DNA of 64,000 bases from Amorphus orientalis (GTDB lineage Bacteria; Pseudomonadota; Alphaproteobacteria; Rhizobiales; Amorphaceae): positions 1,302,001 through 1,366,000 of the forward strand of contig NZ_JAUSUL010000002.1 in the NCBI RefSeq assembly GCF_030814015.1. The letters run 5' to 3'. Below the pieces are notes generated by a model, which searched no databases, was not told the DNA's origin, and saw nothing but the letters and a program-made list of their open reading frames with translations. Shown here piece after piece: positions 10,854 to 21,600 of the stretch (within the stretch, counting starts at the first letter, position 1; the number at the start of each line of letters is the position of its first letter). The translations under genes and the position numbers were made by a program.

Positions 10854-12359
10854 TCACATCCGGGCGATCACCGCCTTGAGAGCCGGTGCCAGATCTTCAG
10901 CGATCAGGCCCGGCCCGGCGACCCGCCCGGCCTCGCCGTGCATCCAGACCGCCATGGCGGCCGCCTCGAAGGCGGGGAGCAGCTGCGCCAGCAGGCCCGT
11001 GGCGATCCCGGCCAGGACGTCCCCCGCCCCCGCCGTGGCGAGCCAGGGCGGCGCATTGTCGGCGATGGCGGCCCGGCCGTCCGGTGCGGCAACGACCGTG
11101 TCCGGCCCCTTCAGGATCACGACCGCCCCGCTGCGCGCCGCCGCGAGTCTTGCGCGATCCAGCTTGGATGGCGCCTCCTCGTCGCTACCGTCATCAGCCG
11201 ATGACCCTTCCGCCAGATCCGGGAAGAGCCGGGCGAACTCGCCCTCGTGCGGGGTCAGCACCACGGGACGATCCGGTCGGGCGGCGATCGCCGAAAACAG
11301 CTCCGCCGGCGCATCGGCTAAACTGGTCAGCGCATCGGCATCCAGAACCACCCCGCGATCGCCGTCGAGAATCGCTCGTACCGAGGCGGCCGTGTCGGGC
11401 CCCACCCCGGCGCCCGGACCGATCGCCACGGCATTGAGCCGCCGGTCGGCGAGAAGCGTGGCCAGGCCTTCCGCGCCGTCCACCGATCGCACCATCACGG
11501 CCGTCAGATGCGCCGCGTTGATCATCAGCGCCGACGGAGGCGAGGCCACCGTCACGAGCCCGGCTCCGGCCCGCAGCGCAGCCCCGGCAGCGAGGCGCGC
11601 CGCGCCGGTCTGGGCCATCGGGCCCGACACCACCACCGCATGACCGCGCGCGTATTTGTGGCCGTCGACCGACGGAGGCCGCCAGCTCCCGTGCCAGAGA
11701 GCGGGAGCATTGCGGAACGCGGCCGGCTCCAAGACGCCGAGGGCCGCCTCCGGAATTCCGATGTCCGCGAGCGTCACCTCCCCGCATCGCGTTCGTCCGG
11801 GCAGGAGAAGATGCCCGGGCTTGAGACGAAAGAAGGTGACGGTCGCATCGGCCTCGACCGCGGGCCCCAGCGCGCGTCCGGAGCGGCCGGAGACGCCGCT
11901 CGGCAGATCAACGGCCACCACGTCGGCAGGCGATGCGTTGATGGCCGCCACGATATCGGCCGCGAGACCTTCGAGCGGTCGGGCCAGCCCGGCCCCGAAC
12001 AGAGCATCCACGACCAGATCGCACTGGCCGGGCGCCTCGGTATCGGCCGCTTCGACCGCCCCCTCCCAGGCGTCTGCTGCGAGAGCGGCATCCCCGGTCA
12101 GCTTCTCCCGGGCACCGAGCAGTTGCAGACGTACGTCATAGCCGCGCCGACGCAGGTCGGCGGCGGCTACGAACCCGTCGCCCCCGTTGTTGCCGGGTCC
12201 GGAAATCACCAGGATCCGGGCGTCGGCGGACGCCCGCGCGGCCACCACGTCGGCGACCGCCCGACCGGCCCGATCCATCAGAACGATCCCGGGCGTGCCC
12301 CGCTCGATCGCGAACCGGTCCGCCTGTGCCATCTCCGCCGGCGTCAAAAGCTCAATCAC
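10854..12359 (-). CDS. nnr: Bifunctional NAD(P)H-hydrate epimerase / ADP-dependent NAD(P)H-hydrate dehydratase
   Basis: Repairs damaged NAD(P)HX. The N-terminal YjeF_N epimerase domain (about 1-210) contains SGPGNNGGDG; the C-terminal ribokinase-like dehydratase domain contains LTPHEGEFARL, ILKGPDTVV and GAGDVLAGI, which bind ADP and catalyse dehydration. About 501 residues, normal for the fused form. I start at a GTG (12359) because family members begin IELLTPAEMAQAD; an ATG at 12461 would add 34 atypical residues. Divergent from glnB. Confidence 0.92.
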   Translation of the reverse strand: MIELLTPAEMAQADRFAIERGTPGIVLMDRAGRAVADVVAARASADARILVISGPGNNGGDGFVAAADLRRRGYDVRLQLLGAREKLTGDAALAADAWEGAVEAADTEAPGQCDLVVDALFGAGLARPLEGLAADIVAAINASPADVVAVDLPSGVSGRSGRALGPAVEADATVTFFRLKPGHLLLPGRTRCGEVTLADIGIPEAALGVLEPAAFRNAPALWHGSWRPPSVDGHKYARGHAVVVSGPMAQTGAARLAAGAALRAGAGLVTVASPPSALMINAAHLTAVMVRSVDGAEGLATLLADRRLNAVAIGPGAGVGPDTAASVRAILDGDRGVVLDADALTSLADAPAELFSAIAARPDRPVVLTPHEGEFARLFPDLAEGSSADDGSDEEAPSKLDRARLAAARSGAVVILKGPDTVVAAPDGRAAIADNAPPWLATAGAGDVLAGIATGLLAQLLPAFEAAAMAVWMHGEAGRVAGPGLIAEDLAPALKAVIARM

Positions 12360-13121
<762 letters not shown>

Positions 13122-13200
13122 TCCTAAGCCTTCGCCGATCAATCCCCTCCCCTCCCGAGTTTTAACCCGGATCAAAACCTAAAATCTGAGGATAGTTTCC

Positions 13201-14610
13201 ATGAGCACAGCCCAAGACGTCTTGCAGACGATCAAGGACAAAGACGTCAAGTTCCTTGACCTGCGCTTCACCGATCCGCGCGGCAAGCTGCAGCACGTCA
13301 CGATGGATGTGGCGGTCGTCGACGAGGACATGTTCGCCGACGGCGTGATGTTCGACGGCTCCTCGATCGCGGGCTGGAAGGCGATCAACGAGTCCGACAT
13401 GACGTTGATGCCCGATCCCGAGACCGCGCACGTCGATCCCTTCTTCGCCCAGACCACCATGTCGATCTTCTGCGACATCCTGGATCCGGTCACCGGCGAG
13501 GCCTACAACCGCGACCCGCGCACGACCGCCAAGAAGGCCGAGGCCTACGTGAAGTCCGGCGGCTTCGGCGACAGCGTGTTCTTCGGCCCGGAAGCCGAGT
13601 TCTTCGTGTTCGACGACGTGCGCTTCGCGACCGAGCCCTACGACACCGGCTTCCAGATCGATTCGATCGAGCTGCCGTCCAACATGGGCACCGAATACGA
13701 CACCGGTAACCTCGGTCACCGTCCGCGCACCAAGGGCGGCTACTTCCCGGTTCCGCCGATCGACAGCGCCCAGGACATGCGCTCGGAAATGCTCTCGGTC
13801 ATGGCCGAGATGGGCGTCTCCGTGGAGAAGCACCACCACGAAGTGGCGGCCGCCCAGCATGAGCTCGGCCTGAAGTTCGCGCCGATGACCCTCGTCGGCG
13901 ACCACATGCAGATCTACAAGTACGTGGTGCACCAGGTCGCCAACGCCTACGGCAAGACCGCGACCTTCATGCCGAAGCCGGTCTATGGCGACAACGGCAC
14001 GGGCATGCACTGCCACCAGTCGATCTGGAAGGACGGCAAGCCAGTCTTCGCCGGCAACCTCTATGCCGACCTCTCCGAAGACTGCCTGTTCTACATCGGC
14101 GGCATCCTGAAGCACGCCAAGTCGATCAACGCCTTCACCAACCCGTCGACCAACTCCTACAAGCGTCTGGTCCCGGGCTACGAGGCGCCGGTGCTGCTGG
14201 CCTATTCCGCGCGCAACCGCTCGGCGTCCTGCCGCATCCCGTTCGGCTCCTCACCGAAGGCCAAGCGCATCGAGGTCCGCTTCCCGGATCCGTCGGCGAA
14301 CCCCTACCTCGCCTACACCGCGATGCTGATGGCCGGCCTCGATGGCATCAAGAACAAGATCCATCCGGGCGACCCGATGGACAAGAACCTCTACGACCTG
14401 CCGCCGGAGGAGCTGAAGGAGATCCCGACCGTCTGCGCAAGCCTGCGCGAGGCGCTTGAATCTCTCGACGCCGACCGCGACTACCTGAAGGCCGGCGGCG
14501 TGATGGACGACGACCAGATCGACGCCTACATCGAGCTGAAGATGGAAGAGGTCATCCGGTACGAGCACACGCCGCACCCGGTTGAGTTCGACCTCTACTA
14601 CTCGGTCTGA
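13201..14610 (+). CDS. glnA: Type I glutamine synthetase
   Basis: ATP-dependent condensation of ammonium and glutamate to glutamine, the core of ammonium assimilation. At 469 residues it is the adenylylatable (beta) dodecameric form. Visible are the N-terminal FDGSSIAGW segment, the metal/ATP region with GTGMHCHQS, the glutamate-binding NRSASCRIP and the adenylylation tyrosine at residue 398 in NLYDLPPEE, so GlnE regulation is expected. Cotranscribed with glnB is likely; a strong terminator follows. Confidence 0.98.
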   Translation: MSTAQDVLQTIKDKDVKFLDLRFTDPRGKLQHVTMDVAVVDEDMFADGVMFDGSSIAGWKAINESDMTLMPDPETAHVDPFFAQTTMSIFCDILDPVTGEAYNRDPRTTAKKAEAYVKSGGFGDSVFFGPEAEFFVFDDVRFATEPYDTGFQIDSIELPSNMGTEYDTGNLGHRPRTKGGYFPVPPIDSAQDMRSEMLSVMAEMGVSVEKHHHEVAAAQHELGLKFAPMTLVGDHMQIYKYVVHQVANAYGKTATFMPKPVYGDNGTGMHCHQSIWKDGKPVFAGNLYADLSEDCLFYIGGILKHAKSINAFTNPSTNSYKRLVPGYEAPVLLAYSARNRSASCRIPFGSSPKAKRIEVRFPDPSANPYLAYTAMLMAGLDGIKNKIHPGDPMDKNLYDLPPEELKEIPTVCASLREALESLDADRDYLKAGGVMDDDQIDAYIELKMEEVIRYEHTPHPVEFDLYYSV

Positions 14611-14651
14611 TCGATCGCATCGGAGGCATCCGCCTCCCCTGTCGAACGCAC

Positions 14652-14690
14652 GAAGCCCCGGGCCGGAAGGTCCGGGGCTTCTTGCGTTTT
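14652..14690 (+). terminator. Rho-independent terminator of glnBA
   Basis: Perfect 10-bp stem GAAGCCCCGG/CCGGGGCTTC with a 10-base loop, followed by TTGCGTTTT, 41 bases past the glnA stop. Confidence 0.9.
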
Positions 14691-14832
14691 CAGGCACCGA
14701 TATCGGCGCCCTTTCCAACTTTTTTGGAACCCTGGCCCTTCCCCGCGCATTCGCAGCGACCGGGCGAACGATCCGACCGTCCATCAGACGGGGTTCGCGC
14801 CGGCATGACCCTTTGTTCCGGAGGAATACGGC

Positions 14833-15090
14833 ATGAAAGTTCTGGTAATCGCCGCCATTATGGCCACAAGCCTCGCCGCCTGCAGCTCCTATTCGACGAG
14901 CGACCGTGCGCTTGCGGGCGGCGCGATCGGAGGTGCCTCGGGTGCGGCGATCGGCGCGGCCGCCGGTGGCTCCACGGGTGCGGCACTGGCCGGCGGCGCG
15001 ATCGGTGCTGGCGCAGGCGCGCTCGCCGGTGCGGCCACCACGCCCAAGGCCTGCCGCGATCGCTATGGTCGGGCTGTCGCCTGCCCGTAA
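14833..15090 (+). CDS. Small glycine-zipper lipoprotein, copy 1
   Basis: An 85-residue predicted lipoprotein: short signal peptide with lipobox SLAAC (Cys17), then an alternating Gly/Ala stretch (about 27-68) with the GxxxG spacing of glycine-zipper membrane helices, ending in TTPKACRDRYGRAVACP with two further cysteines. Probably envelope-anchored; function unknown. GGAGG precedes the ATG. A paralogue of very similar sequence lies 220 bases downstream, so this is a tandem duplication. Confidence 0.85.
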   Translation: MKVLVIAAIMATSLAACSSYSTSDRALAGGAIGGASGAAIGAAAGGSTGAALAGGAIGAGAGALAGAATTPKACRDRYGRAVACP

Positions 15091-15123
15091 CGCCGGTCAC
15101 TTCCATGCAGTGATCTGATCGAT

Positions 15124-15158
15124 GTCTTCGGACCTCCGGGTCCGGAGACATTGTTTTG
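15124..15158 (+). terminator. Terminator after the first glycine-zipper lipoprotein
   Basis: GTCTTCGGACC pairs with GGTCCGGAGAC (11 bp, one G-T, loop TCCG), followed by ATTGTTTTG. It separates the two paralogues into independent transcripts. Confidence 0.8.
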
Positions 15159-15309
15159 TGGACTGGTTCGTGACCATCCCGAGCCGGTCTCGCGCAAGCT
15201 TGGGAAGAGACCCTGGCGTTCCGTGGGGCTTGCCGGTGGCCGACAGTATGTCTCTACTGTTCGCGATCGTCCCGGCGTCTCCGCTGCTTCGCCAACAAGA
15301 GGTCTCTTC

Positions 15310-15564
15310 ATGAAAATCGTGCTCGCCCTCGCCCTTGCTGCCAGCCTGGCGGCCTGCAACTCCTATTCGACCCGCGACCGGGCTCTGGTCGGCGGCGCTG
15401 TCGGTGCCGGGTCGGGGGCCCTGATTGCGGGTGCGGCGGCCGGGACGGGCGGAGCGGCCCTTGCCGGCGGCATTATCGGCGGCGCGGCTGGCGCGATCCT
15501 CGGCGGAGCGACCACACCGAAAGCCTGTCGCGATGCCTACGGCCGCGCGGTGCGCTGCCCGTAG
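15310..15564 (+). CDS. Small glycine-zipper lipoprotein, copy 2
   Basis: An 84-residue paralogue of the protein at 14833. It has signal peptide and lipobox SLAAC (Cys16), the same NSYSTRDRAL start of the mature part, a Gly/Ala zipper, and the same C-terminal frame TTPKACRDAYGRAVRCP. The conserved cysteine pair at the C terminus suggests a disulfide in the periplasm. I start at the ATG at 15310, which begins the signal peptide; a longer in-frame TTG start at 15151 lacks support. Function unknown. Confidence 0.85.
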   Translation: MKIVLALALAASLAACNSYSTRDRALVGGAVGAGSGALIAGAAAGTGGAALAGGIIGGAAGAILGGATTPKACRDAYGRAVRCP

Positions 15565-15794
15565 ACTTCCCCCTTCTGAGTCGAACCGGTCTAAGGGCAC
15601 GGCTTTCTCAAGCACTCCTGTCCGCAGCCGTGTCCTGCCGAAGGGATCCGGCGGTCCTGTCCGAGCGGAGAGGGCTCAGAACCCCTGTCATTGCGCTTGC
15701 CAGTCGATACGGGAGGGGGCGGTCCGGGCTGATTCGGCGCAGAGGGTCACCGCCCGCAGGCACATTTCACCGATTTGTGCCTGCCCGATCGCCC

Positions 15795-16358
15795 TCAGCG
15801 GAGCGCGATGTCCGGGCAGGACGCACCCGGCAGAACGAGGGCCCGCCCGGCAACCACCAGAACGGCAGCGTCGACGATGGCGGCAACGGCCTGATTGAGC
15901 CGTCCCTGATGGTCCCGGAAGGCACGCGCCAGGGCGTTCTCCGGCACGATGCCGCCGCCCACCTCGTTTGAGACGAGAATCACGGGACCGGCCACCTCGC
16001 GAAGCGCCCCGCAGAGCCGCTCCGTTTCCGCATCCACGTCCCGGCCCTCCGCCATCAGGTTGGAGAGCCAGAGCGTCAGGCAGTCCACAAGGACGACCGT
16101 CTCCGCCCCGGCTGATCGCTCAACCGCACCCACGAGATCGAGCGGCTCCTCCACAGTGGTCCATTCCGTCCCCCGCCGGTGCCGATGCAGGGCGATCCTG
16201 TCGGCCATCTCGCCGTCGCGAGGCGGCCCCGCAGTCGCGAGATAGACCAGCCGGAGCCCAGATGTCTGTGCGAGGGTCTCCGCTGTTCGGCTCTTTCCCG
16301 AGCGCGCGCCGCCCAGAACCAGGACCGAACGTGCCTCCATCCCGCCTGTTTCCGTCAT
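15795..16358 (-). CDS. cobU: Bifunctional adenosylcobinamide kinase / adenosylcobinamide-phosphate guanylyltransferase
   Basis: Phosphorylates adenosylcobinamide and transfers GMP to it in nucleotide-loop assembly of cobalamin (called CobP in aerobic-pathway organisms). The 187 residues contain the P-loop GGARSGKS near residue 16, the guanylylated-histidine region DRIALHRHRRG and DCLTLWLSNL, and VSNEVGGGIVPE near the C terminus. AAAGGAGA precedes the ATG. No other cob gene is in the window, and I found no cobalamin riboswitch upstream. Confidence 0.95.
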   Translation of the reverse strand: MTETGGMEARSVLVLGGARSGKSRTAETLAQTSGLRLVYLATAGPPRDGEMADRIALHRHRRGTEWTTVEEPLDLVGAVERSAGAETVVLVDCLTLWLSNLMAEGRDVDAETERLCGALREVAGPVILVSNEVGGGIVPENALARAFRDHQGRLNQAVAAIVDAAVLVVAGRALVLPGASCPDIALR

Positions 16359-16532
16359 GTCGTCTCCTTTGCCGCCGGTCGGCCGATGCCGGCCGAAGGC
16401 GCCGTCTCGCGCCAGCCCTATCCGGAATCGGCAGATCCGGTCGAGACCCGGCTGGCTGGACCGGGATCGACCTGCGTCAGAAGCCGATGCCCCTTCTCTC
16501 GCCCGGCCGTCATCCTCCGAACGGAAAACGCT

Positions 16533-16832
16533 CTACGGGTGCCCGCCGGTCGGCCCGCCGTCTCCGGTCCGGCTGGCCGCCTCGCTTTCGCGAGGCTTGC
16601 CTCGCCGTCGGGCGACCCATCTGCCCAGCCGCACGTCCAGGCGTCTGCGCCAGCGCCGCACGAGCGGGCTGTCGACGGACAGGACGATGAGGCCGAGCGG
16701 CGCCATCCAGAACCCGAGAATGGGCAGGAACCCAAGGAAACCGCCCAGAATCAGGGCACTGCCCAGCCCCACCCGCAGGCCGCGGGATCTTGGCAACGGA
16801 AGTCTCCGACCGGCGAATTTGACGTCAGCCAC
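16533..16832 (-). CDS. PGPGW-type small transmembrane protein
   Basis: A 99-residue membrane protein. One long or two short hydrophobic segments (about 18-48) carry GFLPILGFWMAPLGLIVLS, close to the repeat of the putative transmembrane PGPGW family, then a very basic cytoplasmic tail. I start at a GTG at 16832 with AGAAAGG upstream; the open frame continues further upstream only through the tRNA-Asn antisense, which cannot be coding. Function unknown. It is upstream of cobU on the same strand, 174 bases away. Confidence 0.75.
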   Translation of the reverse strand: MADVKFAGRRLPLPRSRGLRVGLGSALILGGFLGFLPILGFWMAPLGLIVLSVDSPLVRRWRRRLDVRLGRWVARRRGKPRESEAASRTGDGGPTGGHP

Positions 16833-16948
16833 AGGCAGCCTTTCTGGTCGCGCCTTTGTTCTGGATATGTTGATTGCGCGGTGCGGCGCACTTGGCAACG
16901 CTCCCTCGGCTTGATATAGGGGCCGCTCACGAACACGATGTGTCGTGG

Positions 16949-17023
16949 TCCCCGGTAGCTCAGTGGTAGAGCAATCGGCTGTTAACCGATTGGTCGCTGG
17001 TTCGAATCCGGCCCGGGGAGCCA
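16949..17023 (+). tRNA. tRNA-Asn(GUU)
   Basis: A 75-base cloverleaf with encoded CCA. Acceptor TCCCCGG pairs with CCGGGGA, D arm AGCTCAGTGGTAGAGCA, anticodon arm ATCGG-CTGTTAA-CCGAT (anticodon GTT), T arm GCTGGTTCGAATCCGGC. Confidence 0.97.
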
Positions 17024-17354
17024 ACCTTTCGCCGAGGGCGTTGATTTCACCCAGGAAATCCGCCCCAGGCGCGCTCCTTCCTGACATAGCTCCCAATGAA
17101 TGTCGGTCTGGAGGCACTGCGGGTTACGAATCCGCGGCTCCCATAACCACCGCAGACACTTGCCGCGCTGACCGGTTCGAGCTCACGCTGCGGAGATCAA
17201 CGACGTCCGATTGCGAAAGCCTTCCCGAGATGGACCGTACCCGCGTGATCCAGACGTAAATTCGATCGCGTTCCCGTCGGGGGCTTCCGTCATCCGCTCC
17301 GGGGCGGGACAACAGTGGGCACCTGGCGAAACCCGCGAATCGATTGGGGCTGAT
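17024..17354. other. Intergenic region between tRNA-Asn and the YhaO-like gene
   Basis: No gene, repeat or attachment-site-like duplication of the tRNA end seen. It should hold the promoter of the nuclease operon that starts at 17355. Confidence 0.5.
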
Positions 17355-18599
17355 GTGAGCGCATTCCGGTTCCTGCACACGGCCGACCTGCACCTCGGCA
17401 GTCCGCTGCGCGGCCTCGCCGCGAAGGACCCGGAGGTCGCGAAGGTCTTCGCGCAGGCGACGCGCGGCGCCTTCGAGGACCTCGTCGCGCGGGCGATCGA
17501 GGAGCGTGTCGCCTTCGTGGTCATCGCCGGCGACGTCTATGACGGCGACTGGAAGGACACCTCCATCGGGCTGTTCTTCGCCCGCCAGATGGCCCGGCTC
17601 GATCAGGCCGGGATCCCGGTGTTCCTGATCCGCGGCAATCACGACGCCGAAAGCGTGGTGACCAGGTCCATCACCCTGCCGGACAACGTCCGGCAGTTTT
17701 CGGCCGCGCGCCCGGAGACCTTCGAGATCGACGATCTGAAGGTCGCGCTCCACGGCCGCAGCTTTCCCGATCGCGCGGTGCCGGAAAACTACGCGGTCGC
17801 CTATCCCGATCCGACGCCGGGCCGGTTCAACATCGGCGTGCTGCACACCTCCTGCGACGGCCGGCCGCCGCATGCCGTCTACGCCCCCTGCTCTGTCCAG
17901 GACCTGCAGCTGCGCGGCTACGACTACTGGGCCCTCGGCCATGTCCACGAGCAGGAAATCGTCTCGCGCGAGCCGTGGATCGTCTTTCCCGGCAACCTGC
18001 AGGGCCGCAGCGTGCGCGAATGCGGCCCGAAGGGCGCGATGCTGGTCGAGGTCGAGGACGGGCGCGTCGGATCGGTCGAGCCCGTCGTGTTCGACCGTGC
18101 CCGCTGGGAAAGCCTCGAGGTCGACGTCTCGGGTGTCGAGACCGAGACCGATGCGCTGCGGGCCGTCGAAGCCGTATTCGAACCCGCCGCAGACAGGGCC
18201 GAGCACCGGCCGATGGCGGTCCGGGTCACCCTCACCGGGACCACGCCGCTCCACGCCGGCTGGCGCGGCGACCACGCGCGCATCGCCGACGAGGTGCAGG
18301 CCGCCCTGCAGCGCCGCCACGGCGACGCCTGGCTGGAGAAGCTGAAGCTCGCCACCCATGGGCCGGGCGTGCCGGCCGGCAGCGCGGCCAGCGATCTGGC
18401 GCAGCTCGACCTCGCCGCCGTGCTGGCCGGCATCGAGACCGAGGAAGGGGTCAGGGCGAAGGCGGCGGAGGTTCTTGCGGAGATCGGCCGGAAGATGCCG
18501 GCCGGCGTAGACGACATCGATGCGCCGCGCGCCGACGACCTCGACCAGCTTCTGGCCGAAGCGCGCGATCTCGTGCTCGGCCGGGCGGACGGAGGCTGA
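17355..18599 (+). CDS. YhaO/SbcD-like metallophosphoesterase, DNA repair exonuclease
   Basis: Calcineurin-like phosphoesterase of the Mre11/SbcD family, predicted dimetal nuclease. All five motifs are present in order: ADLHLG, GDVYDGDW, GNHDAE, LHTSCDG and GHVHEQE. About 414 residues, longer than the catalytic core, with a C-terminal domain as in Bacillus YhaO. The start is a GTG at 17355 (MSAFRFLHTADLHLG), because the upstream extension is not family-like. The large ATPase gene starts 6 bases after the stop, so the two form an operon and most likely a complex like SbcCD or Rad50-Mre11. Confidence 0.9.
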   Translation: MSAFRFLHTADLHLGSPLRGLAAKDPEVAKVFAQATRGAFEDLVARAIEERVAFVVIAGDVYDGDWKDTSIGLFFARQMARLDQAGIPVFLIRGNHDAESVVTRSITLPDNVRQFSAARPETFEIDDLKVALHGRSFPDRAVPENYAVAYPDPTPGRFNIGVLHTSCDGRPPHAVYAPCSVQDLQLRGYDYWALGHVHEQEIVSREPWIVFPGNLQGRSVRECGPKGAMLVEVEDGRVGSVEPVVFDRARWESLEVDVSGVETETDALRAVEAVFEPAADRAEHRPMAVRVTLTGTTPLHAGWRGDHARIADEVQAALQRRHGDAWLEKLKLATHGPGVPAGSAASDLAQLDLAAVLAGIETEEGVRAKAAEVLAEIGRKMPAGVDDIDAPRADDLDQLLAEARDLVLGRADGG

Positions 18600-18605
18600 G
18601 CCGGC

Positions 18606-21600
18606 ATGCGCATCCTCCGCCTCGACCTCGAAAAATACGGGCCCTTCACCGGACGCAGCCTGACCTTCGATCCGGCCGCGCGGCTGCACGTCGTCTACGG
18701 ACCGAACGAGGCCGGCAAGTCGAGCGCGCTCGATGCCATCACCGACCTCCTGTTCGGTTTCGGCCATCTCGCCACCCATCACTTCCTGCACGATCCGCGC
18801 GAGATGCGCGTCGGCGCCCGGCTCGCCGCCGCGAATGCTGCGGAGATCGCGTTCCGCCGCAGGCGCGGCAACAAGAACACGCTCGTCGATGCGGACGACG
18901 CGCCCCTGCCCGACGATTGCCTGCTGCCCTTTCTCGGCGGCGTGACCCGCGACGTCTTCACCCGCGCCTTCGGCCTGTCGACCGAGACGCTCCGGACCGG
19001 TGGCGAGGAGATGCTGAAGAGCGAGGGCGACCTTGGTGCGGCGCTGTTCGCCGCCGCCTCCGGCCTGAAGGGGCTGAACGATCTGCGCCGCTCGATCGAC
19101 GACGAGGCCGACACGATCTTCGCCCAGCGCGCCTCCCAGAACCGCCGCTTCTATCAGGCGCTTGCCCGGCACGAGGACGCGCGCCGGGCGCTCCGCGACA
19201 CCGAACTGAAGGCGGGAGACTGGAAGGCGCTCAACGCGCGCATCTCGGAACTCGGCGACCGGCTCGACGAGATCGTGAGCGCGCGCCGGGCTGCGATTGC
19301 CGAGCGCGCCCGGCTCGCCCGCCTCAAGCGCGTCGCACCCGGCCTGAGGATGATCGACGAGGTTCTGGCCGACCGCGCGGCACTCGGGTCCCTGCCCGAC
19401 CTGCCGGCCTCCTTCACCCAGGACCTCGACGCGCGCCTTGCGAAGGTGCGCGCCGCCCGCGAAGAGATGCGCCGCGCCGGCGAAGAGCGCGACCGGTCCG
19501 AGGCCGTCCACGCGGCCATCGATGTCGCGGCCGACGTGCTCGCGAGCGCGCAGGAGATCGGCGACCTCGTCACCCGCAGCGGCGCCTCAGCCAAGGATCG
19601 CGTCGATCATCCGAGGGTGCGGGCGGAGGCGGACGAGATCGCCGGCACCCTCAGGACGCTCGCCGCCCGGCTCGGCTTTGCCGACGCCGAAGCGCTGGAG
19701 GCCGCACGTCCGACCGATGCGGCCCAGGCCCACGTCGAGCTGCTTCTGAAGGAGGGGCGCACGCTGCGTCAGACGCAGGAGACCTGCGAGAGCAACCTGC
19801 GCACCGCGCGCGACGAACTCGCCAGCCTCGAGCGCCAGCGCGCGGCCCGCGGCCATCTTGTCGATCCCCGCCCGCTGCGCGACCGGCTGTCGGCGCTTGG
19901 CGGAGACCTGCGCCGGCTCGATCGGCTGGAGGAGCTGCGGACAGCGGCACGGACCCGAACGCGCAGCCTCGTCGAAGATGCCGCACGCCTGTCGCCGTCT
20001 GCGGACCTGGAAGCGCTCGCCCACTACTCGTTGCCGGCGGGCGAGTCGATCCAGCGCTTCCGGGACGCCTTCGAAGCCGCGGACAGCCAGATGCGGCAGA
20101 TCCGGCAGCGGCGGGAGGAGACGCAGGCCAGTATCGCCGAGCGCGACGACGAAATCGCCGCACTGGCGTCCGGCCGCCCGGTGCCATCGGCCGAGGCGAT
20201 CGCGGACCTGCGCGCCCGCCGCGACAGCGCGTGGCGTTTGCTCAGGGGAACGCTGCTGTCGGAGGCCGGAGGCGCGGAACCAGACCAGGTGCCGGCGACC
20301 ATTACCGCCTTCGAGACGGCGAAGAGCGAGGCGGACGGTCTTGCCGACGAGGCCATGCGCGACGCCGACCGCGTGGCGCGCCATGCCGTGGCCGTGCGCG
20401 AGCGGACGCGGCAGGCCGAGGCACTCACCAACCTCGGCACACGGCTGACGGCGCTCGACGACGCCCAGCAGGCGCGGAACGCGGAGTGGACGGACCTCTG
20501 GCGCGGCATCACGGACCGGCCGCTGTCGCCCGCCGCCATGGCCGACTGGGTCCGCGCGGTCGCGGCGCTGCTCGACCGCCGCACCGAGGTCACCCGGCTT
20601 TCCGACGACATCGCGGCGCTGGAAGCGGTCGAAGCACGCATTCTGCCGGTGCTGGCCACGCTCGCCGACGAGGTCGGGGTCTCGGGACTGGAAGCGGCCG
20701 GCGCGGTCGTTCTCGCCGGCGCACTCGACGAGAAGATCGCAACCCTGGCGCAGAGCTGGGACGCGGCGCGGGACATGGAGACGCGCCGCCGCGATGCCGA
20801 GCGGCGGATCGCCGAGCTTCAGGCCGCGGCCGAGGCGAACGCGGCCAGGAGCGCCGACTGGTCGGAGCGCTGGCGCGCCGCGCTCCCGAGCCTCGGACTG
20901 CGTGCCGAAGCGGGCATCGAGGAGGCCGAAACGGCGCTGCAGGTCTGGCGCGAGGTGCCGGGCGCGCTGCGCGAGCGGGACAACCGGCGCCGCCGTATTC
21001 TGGGTATGGAGCGGGACATCGCCGACTACGAGGCCCGCCTCGGCGAAGTCGCCGGCAGGCTGCGCCCCGACGTCCAGGGCGCCTCGCCGGACGTCATGTT
21101 GCAGTCGCTTCAGGACACGCTGGAAGCGGCCAAGGCCGCCCGGGTCCGCAAGGCCCAGGCGGCGGAGCGCCGGAACGAGGCTCAGGAAGCGGCCGAGGCA
21201 GCGGCCGCGGAGCTACATGCCGCGGAAACCGCGCTCGCCGAGCTTTCAGGTCGGTTCCCCGACGGTGCGGATCTTGAAGCCGAACTGCGGCGGCTCACCG
21301 AGCGCGACCGGCTCGACGCGCAACTGGCTGAGCGCCGCCGCCAGCTGGCCGAGCTGGGCGACGGGCTGGCCGAAGCGGTGCTGCGCGACGAACTGCAGGC
21401 CTTCGACCCCGATGCGGCGGAGGCCCGAATTGCCGAGCTCGAGGCGGAGGAGACCCGGCTGGAGGAGGATCGCCTTGTCGTCCACGCCGAGCGTGAACGC
21501 GAGATCGAGCGTCGTCGTGCCCTCGAAGTCGGCACCGGCGCCGAGACCGCCGCGCAGGACAAGGCGGGCGCCGAGGCGGAGCTCGCGGCGGCGGCACGCG

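Noticed and set aside
16359-16532. Cobalamin riboswitch ahead of cobU
   Set aside because: I looked for the B12 box and the GCCACTG element on the minus strand and found neither.
17124-19511. 795-codon open frame on the minus strand
   Set aside because: Antisense of the YhaO/YhaN-like genes, whose motifs and start sites are clear; no family features in the antisense product.
17975-21277. 1100-codon plus-strand frame within yhaO/yhaN
   Set aside because: Frame-shifted copy of the real genes with extreme Arg/Pro/Ala content.
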